Below, in pieces: positions 53,921 to 55,340 of a stretch of DNA of 55,340 nucleotides (its first letter is position 1; the number at the start of each line of letters is the position of its first letter). The position numbers and the translations under genes are program-made. This DNA comes from Actinomycetota bacterium (GTDB lineage Bacteria; Actinomycetota; Actinomycetes; Streptosporangiales; Streptosporangiaceae): positions 1 through 55,340 of the forward strand of contig DAHVAR010000101.1 of the NCBI GenBank assembly GCA_027314515.1, given 5' to 3'. Below the pieces are notes generated by a model. That model made no database searches and had not been told where the DNA came from. It saw only the letters and a list, made by a program, of their open reading frames with translations.

Positions 53921-54903
53921 CGGGCCGCGGCCGGGACCTGATCACCTCGGGCGAGAAGGTCTACTTCCGTGAGCGGGGCGAGACCAAGGCGGACCTCGCG
54001 GAGCACTATCTGCGGGTCGCCGATCCGTTGCTGCGCGTCATGGGCGGCCGGCCAGTGCTGTTGCAGCGCTTCCCTGAGGGTGCGGGCGGACCGTCGTTCT
54101 TCCAGAAGCGGGTGCCGAAGAACAAGCCGGCCTGGCTGCAGACCACGACCGTGGCGACACCGAACGGGACCACCTCCGAGGCGCTGGTCGCCGCCGACAT
54201 CGATCATGTGCTGTGGGCGGTCAACCTTGGCTGCCTGGGCTTTCACGTCTGGCCCTACCGAGCAGATGATCCGCAGCACACCGATGAGCTGCGGATCGAC
54301 CTGGACCCGACGCCGGGCGTCGACTTCAGCCATATCCGGCAAGCGGCTCGCGAGCTGCGGGTGCTGCTGGCCGACACCGGAGTGACCGGCTATCCGAAGA
54401 CGACCGGCAACCGCGGGCTGCACGTGTACATCCGGCTGGCCGCGCACTGGGACTCCTATCAGGTGCGCAGTGCCGCCGTGGCGATCGCCCGCGAACTGGA
54501 GCGGCGGCGGCCGGACCTGATCACCGCGGCGTGGTGGAAGGAAGAGCGCGGCCAGCGGGTCTTCGTCGACTTCAACCAGAACGCGCCGCATAAGACGGTG
54601 TTCGGCGCCTGGTCGGTGCGAGCCCGGCCGGGCGGGCAGGTCTCGACGCCGGTTCACTGGGACGAACTCGAGGAGATCCATCCGGACCAGTTCACGATCG
54701 CCTCGCTGCCGTCCCGGCTGGCGCAGGTCGGCGACCCCTGGCTGGCGATGGGCGAGGCGCCGCAGTCGCTTGCGGCGTTCCTGGCGATGCACGAGCGCGA
54801 CCTGGCGGCCGGCCTGATGGACGCGCCCTGGCCGCCGGTCTACCCCAAGCAGCCCGGCGAGCCGCCGCGGGTCGCGCCCAGCCGCGCCCGGAAGGCTGAC
54901 TGA
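53917..54903 (+). CDS. Stand-alone LigD polymerase-domain protein
   Basis: A 328-residue archaeo-eukaryotic-primase-type polymerase domain like that of bacterial LigD. SGEKVYFRERGETKADLAEH and the phosphate-binding FFQKRVPKNKPAWLQT are typical, the catalytic carboxylates lie in DELRIDLDPTPG (Asp 128 and Asp 130), and GNRGLHVYIRL and VFVDFNQNAPHKTVFGAWSV complete the site. It adds or fills nucleotides, often ribonucleotides, at DNA breaks during end joining. No ligase or nuclease domain and no ku gene is present in the window. The gene is coupled to a 2H phosphoesterase. Confidence 0.95.
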   Translation: MTGRGRDLITSGEKVYFRERGETKADLAEHYLRVADPLLRVMGGRPVLLQRFPEGAGGPSFFQKRVPKNKPAWLQTTTVATPNGTTSEALVAADIDHVLWAVNLGCLGFHVWPYRADDPQHTDELRIDLDPTPGVDFSHIRQAARELRVLLADTGVTGYPKTTGNRGLHVYIRLAAHWDSYQVRSAAVAIARELERRRPDLITAAWWKEERGQRVFVDFNQNAPHKTVFGAWSVRARPGGQVSTPVHWDELEEIHPDQFTIASLPSRLAQVGDPWLAMGEAPQSLAAFLAMHERDLAAGLMDAPWPPVYPKQPGEPPRVAPSRARKAD

Positions 54904-54961
54904 GCTCGCTGTTCAGCGCGTCCTGGCTACCGTGACGCCCGGTTGCAATATTCAGCTAGCC

Positions 54962-54971
54962 GGTATATACC
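54962..54971 (+). promoter_or_regulatory. GGTATATACC palindrome before the PadR gene
   Basis: A perfect 10-bp palindrome, unusually AT-rich for this window, six bases before the PadR ATG. It may be the PadR operator and overlap the -10 region. Confidence 0.5.
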
Positions 54972-54977
54972 TGATGC

Positions 54978-55310
54978 ATGACTGAGTCGCCGTTGCGTGA
55001 GCCGACGTTCCTGATCCTTACGGCGCTGGCGGCGGGCCCGCAGCATGGCTACGGGATCATGACAGACATCGCGCAGATCTCCGGGGGGCGTGTCCGGCTG
55101 CGCGCCGGGACGTTGTATGCCGCTTTGAACCGGCTGGACACTGACCGCCTGGTCGAGGTCGACCGGGAGGAAATCGTGGATGCCCGGCTGCGGCGCTACT
55201 ACCGGCTGACCCCGGAGGGCGCGCGGCGCCTCCAGCAGGAGGTGGAACGCATGCGCAGCACTACCGCAGTGGCTGCCCAGCGGCTGAAGCTGCTCGGCGG
55301 CACATCATGA
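54978..55310 (+). CDS. PadR-family transcriptional regulator
   Basis: A 110-residue winged-helix regulator. LTALAAGPQHGYGIM, the RAGTLYAALNRLDTDRLVEV recognition and wing block, and RRYYRLTPEGARRL are the PadR signature. The dimer helix follows. The length is that of the small PadR group. Its stop overlaps the next gene (ATGA), which begins at the window edge. Autoregulation through the upstream palindrome is likely. Confidence 0.93.
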   Translation: MTESPLREPTFLILTALAAGPQHGYGIMTDIAQISGGRVRLRAGTLYAALNRLDTDRLVEVDREEIVDARLRRYYRLTPEGARRLQQEVERMRSTTAVAAQRLKLLGGTS

Positions 55311-55340
55311 CCGGCGCAGACAGACAACAGGAAGCAGGCA
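55307..55340 (+). CDS. Partial gene at window end, coupled to PadR
   Basis: Only the first 11 codons are visible (MTGADRQQEAG). The ATGA overlap with the PadR stop suggests a translationally coupled partner, commonly a membrane protein in such pairs, but the sequence shown is too short to identify. Confidence 0.5.
   Translation, partial: MTGADRQQEAG

Overview
The window is about 55 kb of very GC-rich DNA packed with genes on both strands, many in runs with 4-base stop/start overlaps. It looks chromosomal and actinobacterial. Supporting signs are a T-box leader with a very short first stem in front of ileS, a mycothiol-type maleylpyruvate isomerase family protein, a stand-alone LigD polymerase domain, SigR-like sigma factor architecture, and several start codons sitting 6-8 bases after a TANNNT hexamer, as in actinobacterial leaderless promoters. 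I see no rRNA, tRNA, phage, insertion sequence or CRISPR array.

Layout. Bases 1-9,986: HrpA helicase; a kinase/PLP phospho-lyase fusion; an AAA ATPase/serine hydrolase fusion; a DMT-type membrane protein. Bases 10,137-18,602: an ABC1 kinase coupled to an MpaB-type oxygenase, a glutathionyl-hydroquinone-reductase-like protein, a LON-domain protein, an MmcQ/YjbR protein, then an Nramp-like transporter translationally coupled to a soluble MgtE_N/CBS protein (probably a magnesium system), and an AhpD-like protein. Bases 18,789-22,243: T-box riboswitch and ileS. Bases 22,306-24,386 are a scarred stretch: a wrecked YcaQ-family gene, a small membrane ORF, an intact OsmC protein and an MFS remnant. 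Bases 24,468-28,254: an exported protein, then a minus-strand chain of antitoxin, PIN toxin, MoxR ATPase and VWA protein. Bases 28,596-33,013: MarR regulator plus a fused, asymmetric ABC exporter. Bases 33,098-36,342: ECF sigma factor, threonine aldolase, MFS transporter. Bases 36,702-40,269: a form II CO-dehydrogenase-like molybdenum hydroxylase in the unusual order large-small-medium. Bases 40,308-49,202: a membrane protein, DUF885 hydrolase, DinB-like enzyme, SDR, YjbQ, GNAT fusion, aldo/keto reductase, MscL with a zinc ribbon, nitroreductase and diacylglycerol-kinase-like protein. Bases 49,335-52,988: two phosphohexomutases. Bases 53,213-55,340: a 2H phosphoesterase coupled to a LigD polymerase domain, then a PadR regulator and the start of its partner gene.

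The most interesting signals are: (1) the 2H phosphoesterase/LigD-polymerase pair; (2) the antitoxin-PIN-MoxR-VWA chain; (3) Nramp plus MgtE_N/CBS; (4) two conflicting hairpins before the diacylglycerol-kinase gene, one covering its ribosome binding site; (5) the ileS T-box, whose two alternative pairings can be read directly and which carries a 3x16-bp repeat; and (6) a recurring pattern of 13-21 bp tandem duplications at more than ten sites, several covering stop codons, start signals or promoter elements. All functions are inferred from sequence reading alone; no database search was run.
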